From NCBI GenBank assembly GCA_947482825.1, contig CANKMT010000025.1:1-58377 (forward strand): a DNA stretch of 58,377 bases, written 5' to 3'. The DNA is from Betaproteobacteria bacterium (lineage in GTDB: Bacteria; Pseudomonadota; Gammaproteobacteria; Burkholderiales; SG8-39). Of this stretch, positions 44,708 through 53,079 are shown one piece after another; within the stretch, counting starts at the first letter, position 1, and every line of letters begins with the position of its first letter. The translations under genes were made by a program, and so were the position numbers. The notes beneath the pieces are model-generated. The model was not told the origin of the DNA. It ran no database searches and saw only the letters and a program-made list of their open reading frames with translations.

Positions 44708-46048
44708 TCACGCGGCAGGCATGGCCTCAAGTTGCTCCGCGGACTTCATCAGACCTTTCAGGATCGCATCGAGCACGTGCTGCGGAAATTCCTTCGGCAG
44801 ATCCTTCTGGGCCGACGCGATGACGGCCGGCGTCGCGGCCAGAATATCCTGGATCAGCGGCTCCGCGGTTTCACCCACGCCGCATTGTGCAGCCATGGCG
44901 TTGAAGTGTCTGCGCTGGATGTTCTTCAGCAAGTAGTGCTTGTTCTTGCCGCGCACCGACATCGCGAGCTTGGCGTTGTGCCATGAAATCTTGTTGGGGC
45001 CCTCGCCCATGATGGGCCAGATTGAGAGGACATCGTAGAGCGGCGTCAGTTGAAAACGGCCCTGGCTGAGAATACGGATACTGAAGTTCTTGGCGTGGCC
45101 GTCAGTGGCCGCGAGCATCCAGAACAGTATTTGAGCTTTCAGCAAGCACGCCAGATCGGCATCGCGGCTGACCGATCCTCGCAGAATCCGCGCAATGTCG
45201 AGCAAGCCCGGTCCGCGATCGCTCTCATACTTCATCGAGGATGGCGTGGCGGTAGCCTGGCAAAAATCCTCCTGAACGAGGCGCAGCCAGTACTTCCGGC
45301 TCGAATGGAGCTGCCGGTCGAATCGCTCCACCACCAGCACCTTCTGCGAACCGAACCGGCCGATCTCGCAACTTGCGACAGGCAGCCCGTATGCGCGCAG
45401 AATTCGTGCGCACAGCCATTCGTTCTCCACGGAGGTGCGCATGTTGGCCTGCATCCCGCCCACCAGTCCGAGCGGCAGCTTGAAGATGTGCGTCGTGGGC
45501 GTGGCGCCCAGCGGCCGGCACCACCTGCCGCCGTGTTCCAGGAAGGCGGTTTTTTCCTGAGCACCCGCAATTGATATGCGGAAGTCATCGTCCGCAGGGT
45601 GTGCCGCGATCGACGCTGGCGCTACGGTCTGAATCAGTGCCCGCTCGACCTCGGCCTCCGAGAGCGGCGCCGCATCGATTGTATGCACGTCCCTGGGTTG
45701 GTCGTCGGATGCGAGCAACTGCACCGCGCCGACACAATCGCGCCCGATCGCGGCAAGAAGGTCGAATGCGTCGCGCGATTCGGTATGAAAGCGATCCTGG
45801 ACACGTTTGCGAATCAGATCGGCGTCGGGCAACAGATTGTCGAAATAGCACTCGACGGGCCGCCCTTTGATCGAGCCACGGTCAAGACTGAACGGCAGGG
45901 ATAGCGACAGCGGGCGCCCTTCCTCCGACTCGACCCAGGTCGAGTCATATTGGAACTCCGTCTCACCTCGGGCTGGAATACGCCACTCGCCGGCCAGCTT
46001 GCCGTTCACCCATACCGAGAGCGCGCGCGCATGAGATCTTCTGCCCAT
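44708..46048 (-). CDS. hipA: HipA family serine/threonine kinase toxin (first copy)
   Basis: A 446-residue HipA-like kinase from ATG 46048. The N-terminal couple-hipA domain (ALSVWVNGKLAGEW) is followed by the ATP-site region FRISIAGAQEKTAFL, NEWLCARILRAYGLP, the catalytic loop ATDGHAKN and the DFG-like LTPLYDVLS. HipA kinases phosphorylate glutamyl-tRNA synthetase or related targets and cause growth arrest. The start is 2 bp after the hipB stop. All kinase motifs look intact. Confidence 0.9.
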   Translation of the reverse strand: MGRRSHARALSVWVNGKLAGEWRIPARGETEFQYDSTWVESEEGRPLSLSLPFSLDRGSIKGRPVECYFDNLLPDADLIRKRVQDRFHTESRDAFDLLAAIGRDCVGAVQLLASDDQPRDVHTIDAAPLSEAEVERALIQTVAPASIAAHPADDDFRISIAGAQEKTAFLEHGGRWCRPLGATPTTHIFKLPLGLVGGMQANMRTSVENEWLCARILRAYGLPVASCEIGRFGSQKVLVVERFDRQLHSSRKYWLRLVQEDFCQATATPSSMKYESDRGPGLLDIARILRGSVSRDADLACLLKAQILFWMLAATDGHAKNFSIRILSQGRFQLTPLYDVLSIWPIMGEGPNKISWHNAKLAMSVRGKNKHYLLKNIQRRHFNAMAAQCGVGETAEPLIQDILAATPAVIASAQKDLPKEFPQHVLDAILKGLMKSAEQLEAMPAA

Positions 46049-46050
46049 CC

Positions 46051-46299
46051 CTACCACTCCGTCTTGGATGAGGGCTGCGTAGGCGGCCGATCCTGGATGA
46101 CCAGTTCCAGGCCGAGCAGATTGGCAAGTTCCAGAAGACGGTCGACAGTGAGCGTGCCGGGGTTCGCCTCGATCTCGGACAGACGGTTCTGACTGATCGC
46201 CAGCTTGGCGGCGAGCGCGCGTTGCGATAGCTTGGATGCACGCCTGCGCGTCGCGAGGATTTGTCCCAGCTGGGCGCCATGGGTCAGGATCTGTTTCAT
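46051..46299 (-). CDS. hipB: HipB family helix-turn-helix antitoxin (first copy)
   Basis: An 82-residue Xre-type repressor: LGQILATRRRASKLSQRALA with AISQNRLSEIEANPG is the helix-turn-helix. It should bind HipA and repress its own operon. Three evenly spaced palindromes lie immediately upstream (46312-46380), the first beginning 13 bp before the start codon. Confidence 0.9.
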   Translation of the reverse strand: MKQILTHGAQLGQILATRRRASKLSQRALAAKLAISQNRLSEIEANPGTLTVDRLLELANLLGLELVIQDRPPTQPSSKTEW

Positions 46300-46311
46300 G
46301 CCTGTACACTT

Positions 46312-46380
46312 ATCGGTATTAACGATAAATTAAATATATCGGTTAAGCCGATAAATGTCAAATATCGCTTCTGTCGATAC
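46312..46380. promoter_or_regulatory. Three 17-bp palindromic operators upstream of hipBA copy 1
   Basis: Each site has the form TATCG, seven bases, CGATA: 46312-46328, 46338-46354 and 46364-46380. The centres (46320, 46346, 46372) are exactly 26 bp apart. The middle site has longer arms (TATCGG/CCGATA). E. coli HipB binds TATCC-N8-GGATA sites of similar build, so these are the likely HipB operators; 26 bp (about 2.5 helical turns) places successive dimers on opposite faces. Confidence 0.85.
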
Positions 46381-46601
46381 TGACCTTGCCCCTGTTTGGC
46401 GCATCCCATAGCCGAGACCGTCATGCGGCTCGCTTTTCCTGATTAGCGAACCAGTGCCGCTCGAATTGCATCAGGACGCGCCGGCGACGATTGAAAGGGC
46501 GTGGTGTCTTCGTTCTGGTCCCCTGCAGCTTTCCTCCAGTTGGGCATTAAATTCCTAAGAGAACTGTGGATTTGTAGTCATTTAGCGGAAAAGTGATACA
46601 G
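46381..46601. other. Gap between the two hipBA operons
   Basis: The stretch 46381-46560 is GC-rich and contains a minus-strand open stretch ending at a TGA at 46421-46423 (QFERHWFANQEKRAA), which may be the 3' end of a lost gene that I cannot name. From about 46560 the sequence becomes A+T rich and leads into the promoter region of the second hipBA pair. Confidence 0.4.
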
Positions 46602-46619
46602 TACTAAGAGTATTTAGTA
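46602..46619. promoter_or_regulatory. Palindrome upstream of hipBA copy 2
   Basis: TACTAA, six bases, TTAGTA forms an 18-bp inverted repeat 56 bp before the second hipB start, within an A+T-rich stretch. Wider, imperfectly centred arms ATACAG (46596-46601) and CTGTAT (46626-46631) enclose it. It is the likely operator of the second HipB and differs in sequence from the TATCG/CGATA sites, so the two systems are probably regulated separately. Confidence 0.6.
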
Positions 46620-46675
46620 TTTGGTCTGTATTCGTATCAAAAAGGTAGGAAACTAAAAACTCTAAGGACTCGTTC

Positions 46676-46978
46676 ATGCATATCCCTATCGCCAATCCGC
46701 AAGAAATTGGTCGGCTGATTCGTGCAGCCAGGAAAACTGCAGGCCTTCGTCAGGACGATACGGCCGGTGCCGTCGGTGTGTCCGACGTATCGTTAGGGCA
46801 CATGGAAAAAGGCGCGCCCGGTGCACGGCTCGATCGCGTCCTGCGCGTCCTGCGCGAACTTGGCATCCAACTCCATGCCGATGTCAGCGATAGCGTCGCA
46901 ACAAAATACGCCGAACTCTCGCGACCGAAAGTCATGCGTCCACGCTCCCGAAAACCCGATTCCCCGGATCCGACGTGA
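46676..46978 (+). CDS. HipB-like helix-turn-helix antitoxin (second copy)
   Basis: A 100-residue Xre-type protein: EIGRLIRAARKTAGLRQDDT and AVGVSDVSLGHMEKGAPGAR form the helix-turn-helix. A basic, Pro-rich tail follows (about 84-100). It is only weakly similar to the first HipB. Its stop overlaps the GTG start of the second hipA. Confidence 0.85.
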   Translation: MHIPIANPQEIGRLIRAARKTAGLRQDDTAGAVGVSDVSLGHMEKGAPGARLDRVLRVLRELGIQLHADVSDSVATKYAELSRPKVMRPRSRKPDSPDPT

Positions 46979-48279
46979 GCCGCCGTACGCTCCAAGCTTG
47001 GATCAATGAGCAAAACGTTGGCGTACTTCGAGACGAAAATGGCATCTGGTCGTTTGCATACAACCCTCAATGGGTGACCGCTCAAGATGGCTACGCTCTC
47101 TCCCCCGCCTTGCCAAGGCAACTCGATCCCATCGTCGACTCTGGCTCGAACCGACCGATTCAATGGTATTTCGACAACCTGCTACCCGAGGAAGGAGCTC
47201 GCGTTCTGCTGGCAAAGGACGCGAAGGTGGATGTCGCCGACGCGTTTGGACTACTCGAGTATTACGGTGCCGAGTCTGCCGGTTCATTGATACTCACGGC
47301 CGGGGCGCCGGAACCAGAAGATTCCGGCGAAAAACCGCTCCCCGACTCCGATCTTCAATCTCGCATCGAAAATCTGCCGACGATCTCGCTGTCCTCGGGA
47401 GCCGCCAAGCGAATGTCGTTAGCTGGTGCACAGCACAAGCTCCCTGTTATCTATCGTGACAACACAATCTTCGAGCCGCGCGGCAAAACACCCTCCACGC
47501 ACATTCTGAAACCTGACCATCCAACTGGCGACTACCCACAAAGTGCAGTTAACGAATACTTCGTGATGAAATTAGCGGACGCATTGAAGCTCGGCGTCCC
47601 GAATGTATTCAGACGTTACGTTCCCGCCCCCGTCTACCTCATCGAGCGCTTCGATCGACGCCCCAAAGGACGCGGTATCGAGCGAGTGCACGTCGTTGAC
47701 GCGTGCCAGGCACTGAACCTGGATCGAGAATTCAAATACCGTGAAGGAAGCGTAGAAAGATTACGAGACCTGGCCGAACGCTGCTCGGTGCCGGCAGCGG
47801 CAAGATTGAGCCTTTATTCCTGGCTCGTTTTCAACATGCTGGTCGGCAACAGCGACGCACACCTGAAAAATCTCTCTTTTGTCGTCACCGACAGGGGAAT
47901 CCGCCTGGCACCCTATTACGATCTGATTGCAGTGGGTGTTTACGACAGCCCTGCCTTTGGCAAGAACAATTGGCCCGGCACATTACTCCCATGGCAATTG
48001 TGTGGACGCACGACTTTCGGCGAGCTTACCCGGGCAACGATTCTGGAGGCCGCCGCCGTGCTTGGCATTCAAAGCGAAACGGCCAATCGCCTGCTAAATG
48101 CTCAACTCGGCCGAATTGGGGCACACGCTGACGAACTTCTCACTGCCGTCGAGGGCGAGAACACACGACTTGCAACTGAAAGGGGGGAACTTGCAGCGAC
48201 TTTTGCTGGTGAAATGCGCTGCATGCGTGCAATCGCCAAAGCTGTCATCCGAGACATGGTTGCTAAGGTCAGCCAGTGA
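46975..48279 (+). CDS. hipA: HipA family kinase toxin (second copy)
   Basis: A 434-residue HipA kinase from GTG 46975. It has the N-terminal couple-hipA domain (RTLQAWINEQNVGVLRDENG), SLAGAQHKLPV, the catalytic loop VGNSDAHLKN and LAPYYDLIAV. Motifs are intact. It shares the fold but little close sequence with the first HipA, so the two operons were acquired separately rather than by a recent duplication. Base composition around it is more A+T rich than in regions 1-3. Confidence 0.9.
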   Translation: MSRRTLQAWINEQNVGVLRDENGIWSFAYNPQWVTAQDGYALSPALPRQLDPIVDSGSNRPIQWYFDNLLPEEGARVLLAKDAKVDVADAFGLLEYYGAESAGSLILTAGAPEPEDSGEKPLPDSDLQSRIENLPTISLSSGAAKRMSLAGAQHKLPVIYRDNTIFEPRGKTPSTHILKPDHPTGDYPQSAVNEYFVMKLADALKLGVPNVFRRYVPAPVYLIERFDRRPKGRGIERVHVVDACQALNLDREFKYREGSVERLRDLAERCSVPAAARLSLYSWLVFNMLVGNSDAHLKNLSFVVTDRGIRLAPYYDLIAVGVYDSPAFGKNNWPGTLLPWQLCGRTTFGELTRATILEAAAVLGIQSETANRLLNAQLGRIGAHADELLTAVEGENTRLATERGELAATFAGEMRCMRAIAKAVIRDMVAKVSQ

Positions 48280-48426
48280 CGATCATCATCATGATTACCT
48301 CGATCACGCCCAGCCGAAATCCCACCTCGCGATGCCCTGTTTCGTGGCGGACATGCGTTTCTCGCGCCGTGGTCAATTCTGATCGCGCGCCAACAAAGAG
48401 AGGGCAGATCGCGTTGCGGCGAAACG

Positions 48427-48807
48427 TTAGCTATGGGGTTGGTCTTTTGAGGGCAGCGGCCTCATGCGTACGCGACCGGGCTCGACGACCGAGAACTGTC
48501 CCGCCCAGTCCTTGCGCGCGCCGATGATGCCGGCTATGGCCGAGCCGACTTCGGCTGGAGAGGGCATCGGAAGGCGAAATAAAACAATGCCCGAAGTTGC
48601 GCGAAGTCCTGCACGCCAGGCAAGTTCGCCGAAGTCCTTGTCGAATGTCAGGAGGATGCGGTTCTCGCGCACGGCTCGCGCCAACACGTCCGGATCGAGA
48701 CTGCCTGGCGCATCGGTGCGGACCCAGTCCAGATCGTGTCCGGCCATGCGAAGCGCGGCGACGGCGTCGCCGGGAAAGTTCTCGTCCGCGAGAAAGCGCA
48801 CCGTCAA
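48427..48807 (-). CDS. DUF5615 PIN-like toxin
   Basis: A 126-residue protein of the PIN-like Mut7-C-related group: RFLADENFPGDAVAALRMAG, then ILLTFDKDFGELAWR. The acidic residues in LADEN, TFDKDFGE are the likely catalytic set. Such proteins are paired with DUF433 and are predicted RNase toxins. It overlaps the DUF433 gene by four bases. Positions 48280-48426 before it show no feature. Confidence 0.82.
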   Translation of the reverse strand: MTVRFLADENFPGDAVAALRMAGHDLDWVRTDAPGSLDPDVLARAVRENRILLTFDKDFGELAWRAGLRATSGIVLFRLPMPSPAEVGSAIAGIIGARKDWAGQFSVVEPGRVRMRPLPSKDQPHS

Positions 48808-49046
48808 CCGGCAATAGCGGGCGTAAGCGGATAGACCTTTTCAGATTGCAATGTTTCGCTGGCGTACTGAAGGCAGGCGACTATGTCTTCCTGCGTGACG
48901 CCCGGGTAATTGCGCAAAATGTCGGCATGCGTCCAGCCCAGGGCAAGCAAACCGACGATGAAATCCACGGACAGGCGCGTGCCCCGGATGACCGGCTTTC
49001 CGGTGAGCACCGCAGGGTTGATCTCGATTCGTTCGCTCCATCTCAT
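48804..49046 (-). CDS. DUF433 antitoxin
   Basis: An 80-residue DUF433 protein: IEINPAVLTGKPVIRGTRLS, VDFIVGLLALGWTHADILR and NYPGVTQEDIVACLQYA. It has a small helix-turn-helix fold and acts as the predicted antitoxin of the downstream PIN-like protein. A second DUF433 gene lies at the right end of the window (57964) without such a partner. Confidence 0.85.
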   Translation of the reverse strand: MRWSERIEINPAVLTGKPVIRGTRLSVDFIVGLLALGWTHADILRNYPGVTQEDIVACLQYASETLQSEKVYPLTPAIAG

Positions 49047-49166
49047 GATCGGACTCCTCGTCTTTCGACACCGGACTGGTAAAGATTATCACCATTTCGC
49101 CTATCGACGCCCCGACGCTTGTCGAGCAGTTTGTCCGCAGCCTGAGCGAGAGACCCTCATCTCTAA

Positions 49167-49400
49167 CGCCGCGTGATCAAGAAAGATCTCCATCCCTCCG
49201 ACCTCACCGGCACGCTGGTGTACCTGTGCTCAGGCGAACGCGACTTCGTGGCCGTGCAGGTGGTGGTGGACGGCGGGTCGGTGAGGCACTGAAATACTGC
49301 CATCTTTTGCCCGAGGGCCGCGTGGATATTGGCTCTCCGGGGGAAATGCTGCCAGATTGAAGACAGGGCAAGTGCCCAATTCCCCGTGTCGTTGCCGGAG
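49167..49400. repeat. SDR 3' stump plus 65-bp hairpin repeat, copy C
   Basis: Positions 49176-49292 encode the last 38 residues of an SDR in frame (IKKDLHPSDLTGTLVYLCSG, then a slightly altered tail ending DGGSVRH). The 65-bp unit follows at 49290-49354, and then AGGGCAAGTGCCCAATTCC, a diverged form of the block right of copy B. The stump is longer than in copy B and has changed more, so it is an independent or older copy. The 120 bp on its left carry no recognisable gene. Confidence 0.85.
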
Positions 49401-49446
49401 TGAACCGCGTGAACACGGCGCAGATCCCGCAGACGGACTCAAACGC

Positions 49447-50313
49447 CTAGAAGACCGCCGACCCCATCAGCGTGGTGCGCTGCATGAAGCGCGGCTCGTC
49501 GGGGCGGTAGTCGACGGTGAGAGCGTGCTGGGTGGACCAGTTGTCCCACATCACCACGTCACCCACCTGCCAGGAGTGGCGATAGACGGTCTCCGCGCGG
49601 CCGATGTACGAGAACAGTTCGTCCAGCAGCGCGCGCGACTCCACCGCCGGCAGGCCGACCACAGACAGGGTGAACCCTTCGTTGACGAACAGGCACCTGC
49701 GCTTCGTCTCGGGATGCAGCTTGACCATCGGATGCTCCACGTCGGGCATTCCGGCGCGGCGTTCCGGGCTGATGGTCACGTCCTGCCCGGCGGCCTTGCG
49801 CGAGGCGATGTAGCGATCCCAGAAGCGGTGCACGGCCTTGAGCAGCTCGATCTTCTGCTTCAGCGCCGCCGGCAGCGCGTCCCAGATGGCGGCGGTGCTG
49901 CAGAACAAGGTGTCGCCGAGCGCCTTGCCGTCGCGCACCGGGATTGTGTGCGACTGCATGATCGAGCCCCGGCTGGGGCGCGAGGTGTACGAGAGGTCGG
50001 CGTGCCAGTAGGCTCCGGCGTCCGGGATGGCGATCGGTTTTCCGTCGGCGTCCTTCAAGTTACCGATGCGATAAAGCTCGGGATACTCCGGGGAGACGTA
50101 CTCGCGCAGTACATGGATCTCGAGCTCACCGAAACGGCGGCTGAACTCGACGTGGCGCTCGTCGGACATCTTCTGTCCGCGCAACAGAAGCACCGAGTGC
50201 TCGGCATAGGCCTTCTTCAGCCCCGCATAGGTGGCGTCGTCGAACTCCCGGGAGAGGTCGAGGCCGAGGATCTCGGCGCCGAATGTGTCGCTCAGCTTTC
50301 GAATCTGGAACAT
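49447..50313 (-). CDS. TauD/TfdA family Fe(II)/2-oxoglutarate dioxygenase
   Basis: A 288-residue dioxygenase from ATG 50313. The iron site is His104, Asp106 (YWHADLSY) and His263 (STQHALTVDY); Arg275 or Arg279 in PRFMQRTTL should bind 2-oxoglutarate. The family oxidises taurine, 2,4-D and related acids. It is divergent from a Bug receptor gene, with 91 bp between the starts, so uptake and oxidation of one substrate are probably linked. Confidence 0.9.
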   Translation of the reverse strand: MFQIRKLSDTFGAEILGLDLSREFDDATYAGLKKAYAEHSVLLLRGQKMSDERHVEFSRRFGELEIHVLREYVSPEYPELYRIGNLKDADGKPIAIPDAGAYWHADLSYTSRPSRGSIMQSHTIPVRDGKALGDTLFCSTAAIWDALPAALKQKIELLKAVHRFWDRYIASRKAAGQDVTISPERRAGMPDVEHPMVKLHPETKRRCLFVNEGFTLSVVGLPAVESRALLDELFSYIGRAETVYRHSWQVGDVVMWDNWSTQHALTVDYRPDEPRFMQRTTLMGSAVF

Positions 50314-50404
50314 ACGCACCGCCGCAAGAAACAGCCGTAGCAGGGAAGTTGCGGCGAGTCTACACTCGGCCTGCGCCATCCAGCGTCTTCAGAGGAGGGA
50401 CCCC

Positions 50405-51370
50405 ATGCAGCGTTTCGCTATGATGATGTGCGCCGCCTTGATGCTTGCGGCGTCGGCCACGCAGGCGCAGGACTGGCCCTCTAAACCGGTGCGCATCATC
50501 GTGCCGTATTCGGCGGGTGGAACCTCCGACGTGCTCGCGCGCATCATCGGGCAGCGCCTGGGTGAAGCCTGGGGCCAGCCGGTGGTGGTCGAGAACCGGG
50601 CAGGCGCGAACGGCAACGTGGGTTCGGATGTGGTCGCCAAATCCGCGGCCGACGGCTACACGCTGCTGCTCGGTACCTCGGGTTCGAACGCGGTCAATCC
50701 CTCGCTCTACAAGACCATGCCGTACGACGCGAAGCGCGACCTGGTCTACGCGGCGCCGATCGCCTCGACGGCGAACGTGCTGCTGGTGAACCCGGCGTCG
50801 CCGCACAAGACGCTGAAGGAGCTGCTCGACGCGGCCCGCGAGCAACCGGGCAAGATGACCTATGGCTCTTCCGGCGTGGGCAGCGTGCTGCACCTGTGCG
50901 GCGTGCTCGTCGCGCAGAAGACCGGCGTGAACTGGGTGCACGTGGCCTACAAGGGTACCGGCCCAAGCCTCACCGACCTGCTCGGCGGGCAGATCGCGAG
51001 CGTGTTCTCCAACCTGCCGGCGGTGGTACCGCAGATCCAGTCGGGGAAGATGCGCGCGCTCGCGGTGACCAGCGCCGAGCGCGACGCCAGCGTGCCCAAC
51101 GTGCCGACGATGATCGAGGCCGGCATCGCGGATTACAACCTCAGCTCCTGGTTCGGCCTCTTCGTTCCCGCGGCGACGCCGCGCGAGGTGGTGCGCAAGC
51201 TCAACGCCGAGGTCGTGCGTCAGTTGCAGGTGCCCGAGGTGCGCCAGCGCCTGCTTGGCCTCGGGGCGGTGCCGTCACCAGTGGATGCCGACACGGCCAA
51301 CCGGTTCTACCACGACGAACTCGTACGCTGGGCCGGCGTGGTGAAGGCCTCGGGAGCGACGGCGGACTAG
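50405..51370 (+). CDS. Bug family tripartite tricarboxylate receptor
   Basis: A 321-residue receptor with a signal peptide (residues 1-22, ending ATQAQ) and DWPSKPVRIIVPYSAGGTSD. AGAGGAGGGA precedes the ATG. It is an orphan receptor, third Bug protein of the window, probably sharing its ligand with the divergent TauD-like dioxygenase. Confidence 0.92.
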   Translation: MQRFAMMMCAALMLAASATQAQDWPSKPVRIIVPYSAGGTSDVLARIIGQRLGEAWGQPVVVENRAGANGNVGSDVVAKSAADGYTLLLGTSGSNAVNPSLYKTMPYDAKRDLVYAAPIASTANVLLVNPASPHKTLKELLDAAREQPGKMTYGSSGVGSVLHLCGVLVAQKTGVNWVHVAYKGTGPSLTDLLGGQIASVFSNLPAVVPQIQSGKMRALAVTSAERDASVPNVPTMIEAGIADYNLSSWFGLFVPAATPREVVRKLNAEVVRQLQVPEVRQRLLGLGAVPSPVDADTANRFYHDELVRWAGVVKASGATAD

Positions 51371-51379
51371 GGGGCCGGT

Positions 51380-51478
51380 TCAGCGCGGCAGCCGCAGCGA
51401 GAACATCTCGGAGAACGGCCACGACGCGAACTGGCTGGCGACGCCGGCGCGCAGGGAGGGCGCGCGGTTCCGGTCGGT
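51380..51478 (-). pseudogene. 3' stump of an unidentified minus-strand gene
   Basis: A minus-strand frame ending at a TGA at 51380-51382 reads AGVASQFASWPFSEMFSLRL then PR, a plausible natural C-terminus. At about 51480 the frame runs into the duplicated HEPN fragment, so the rest of the gene is missing. I cannot name the family. Confidence 0.35.
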
Positions 51479-51485
51479 GAAATCA

Positions 51486-51531
51486 TCTGGAGCTGTTCGA
51501 ACTCGGGCAGGCGCACGCTGCCGAGCTGGTC
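51486..51531 (+). pseudogene. Duplicate 46-bp fragment of the HEPN toxin gene
   Basis: These 46 bases match 37027-37072, within the HEPN gene 14.5 kb to the left, with one mismatch; they encode LELFELGQAHAAELV. On both sides the match ends abruptly. It is the only piece of the second HEPN gene that remains. The following 166 bp up to the transporter gene show no feature. Confidence 0.8.
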
Positions 51532-51697
51532 GAGAAACGGTAAGTCGCGTGATGTTTGGTGAAAACTTCCCGCTCCCGCAGCTTTGGCGACCTCCGAGCC
51601 GACCCGTCATTGGGCGCGAGCAGTGGCGCGACGGCACCGTGCGTCTCGTTTGCCCGGTGGGCAGTTTGCGCGACTGCGTGTGGTCCTGGCGCCCGGG

Positions 51698-52597
51698 TCA
51701 GTCCGCCAGCGGCACGTTGCTCGGTTGCCGTGGTTGCCGCATCTGCCACGCGAGGTGTGCGAGCAGCGCCAGGATGACGATGGCGCCACCGAGCAGCGTT
51801 CGGCCAACCGGCACCTCGCCGTGCACCAGCCAGACCCAGATCGGGCCGAGCACCGGTTCGGCGGTACCGATCAGCGCCGCCACCGCCGCGGGCAGCAGGC
51901 GCACGCCGGTGACGAAAAACACCATGCCCAGCGCGAGATTGAGCGCGCCGAACACGAACAACCACGCCGCGTCGGCCGCGCCGACGCGCAACGAGCCGGC
52001 AAACAGGAAACCGACGACCAGCGTGATCAAGGTGCCCAGGCACACCGCCGGCATCATGCGCACGTGGGCGTTGCGCCGTGTCAGCACGGTGGCCAGCGAG
52101 AAAGCCAGGGCGATCAGCAGCGCCAGTCCGTCGCCCACCGGCGACACGCTGCCGTCGAGCGAATTGGACACCATGACGGTGATGCCGGCCATCACGGCGG
52201 CGATGGCGATCCACGTCCCGGCCGAGACCCGTTCGCGAAACAGCACGAACATCATCAGCGCCGCGAACAACGGCGCGCCGGCCTGCATCAGCAGGATGTT
52301 GGCCACCGTCGTATGCGACAACGCGACGATGAACGACGTCGACGCGGTCGCGAAACACAGGCCGACGCCGATACCGGCCCAGCCCATGTCGCGGAACAAG
52401 GCCGCCGTGCCGCGTACGCCGTGGCGGCGGAGCATGAAAGCCAGCAGAAAGACCGCGGCCCACAACGAGCGCCAGAAGACGATCGTCCAGCTGTCGGTGA
52501 CGCTGAGAAATCGCGCGATCGCTCCGCCGAAACTCCAGGTGGCCGCGGCGCCGAAGACCAGCCACGCACCACGCGCGTCGATGCCGCCAGGGGACAT
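51698..52597 (-). CDS. DMT superfamily transporter (EamA type)
   Basis: A 299-residue protein with about ten membrane segments in two EamA repeats: SFGGAIARFLSVTDSWTIVF at the start and GTAEPVLGPIWVWLVHGEVP near the end. Such carriers export amino acids or other metabolites. It lies 13 bp downstream of gloA on the same strand's stop side, so the two minus-strand genes (gloA then this) may be co-transcribed. Confidence 0.88.
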   Translation of the reverse strand: MSPGGIDARGAWLVFGAAATWSFGGAIARFLSVTDSWTIVFWRSLWAAVFLLAFMLRRHGVRGTAALFRDMGWAGIGVGLCFATASTSFIVALSHTTVANILLMQAGAPLFAALMMFVLFRERVSAGTWIAIAAVMAGITVMVSNSLDGSVSPVGDGLALLIALAFSLATVLTRRNAHVRMMPAVCLGTLITLVVGFLFAGSLRVGAADAAWLFVFGALNLALGMVFFVTGVRLLPAAVAALIGTAEPVLGPIWVWLVHGEVPVGRTLLGGAIVILALLAHLAWQMRQPRQPSNVPLAD

Positions 52598-52610
52598 GGT
52601 CAGGCGTCGC

Positions 52611-52991
52611 TCAGCGCTGGATCAGCTCGACCTTGTAGCCGTCCGGGTCGGTGACGAAGGCGATCACAGTCGTGCCGCCTTTGACCGGTCCGGGCTCGCG
52701 CGTGACGTTGCCGCCGGCGGCCTTGATCTTCTCGCACGCTGCATACGCATCGGCAACCTGGATCGCGATATGGCCATACGCGGTGCCCATCTCGTAGCTG
52801 TCGACGCCGTGGTTGTAGGTCAGCTCGAGTTCGGCATGGTCCGGGTTCGATCCGAATCCGACGAACGCCAGCGTGTATTTGTATTCCTTGTTCTCCGTGG
52901 TACGCAGCAGTTGCATGCCCAGCACCTTGGTATAGAAGTCGATCGAACGTTGCAGGTTGCTAACGCGCAGCATGGTGTGAAGCAGTCGCAT
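52611..52991 (-). CDS. gloA: Lactoylglutathione lyase (glyoxalase I)
   Basis: A 126-residue glyoxalase I. The metal ligands match those of E. coli GloA in both kind and position: His5, Glu56, His74 and Glu122. It converts the methylglyoxal-glutathione hemithioacetal to S-lactoylglutathione. I chose ATG 52991, since a longer frame adds an unrelated Arg-rich leader. Confidence 0.93.
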   Translation of the reverse strand: MRLLHTMLRVSNLQRSIDFYTKVLGMQLLRTTENKEYKYTLAFVGFGSNPDHAELELTYNHGVDSYEMGTAYGHIAIQVADAYAACEKIKAAGGNVTREPGPVKGGTTVIAFVTDPDGYKVELIQR

Positions 52992-53079
52992 GGTGATGAT
53001 CCAGGGTAGGTTGTCACGGCCATCGTGCAGCCGCGGGAGATTGTGGCACGGGTGGCAACGCGCCCGAGCCGCGGAGTCG

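Noticed and set aside
46421..46500. Minus-strand stretch QFERHWFANQEKRAA as a transposase end
   Set aside because: It has a plausible C-terminus, but I could not match it to a transposase family with confidence; left as an unnamed stretch.
51477..53009. A 510-codon plus-strand open frame
   Set aside because: It is antisense to the DMT transporter and gloA, both of which have clear family motifs; the translation is low in complexity and unrecognisable.
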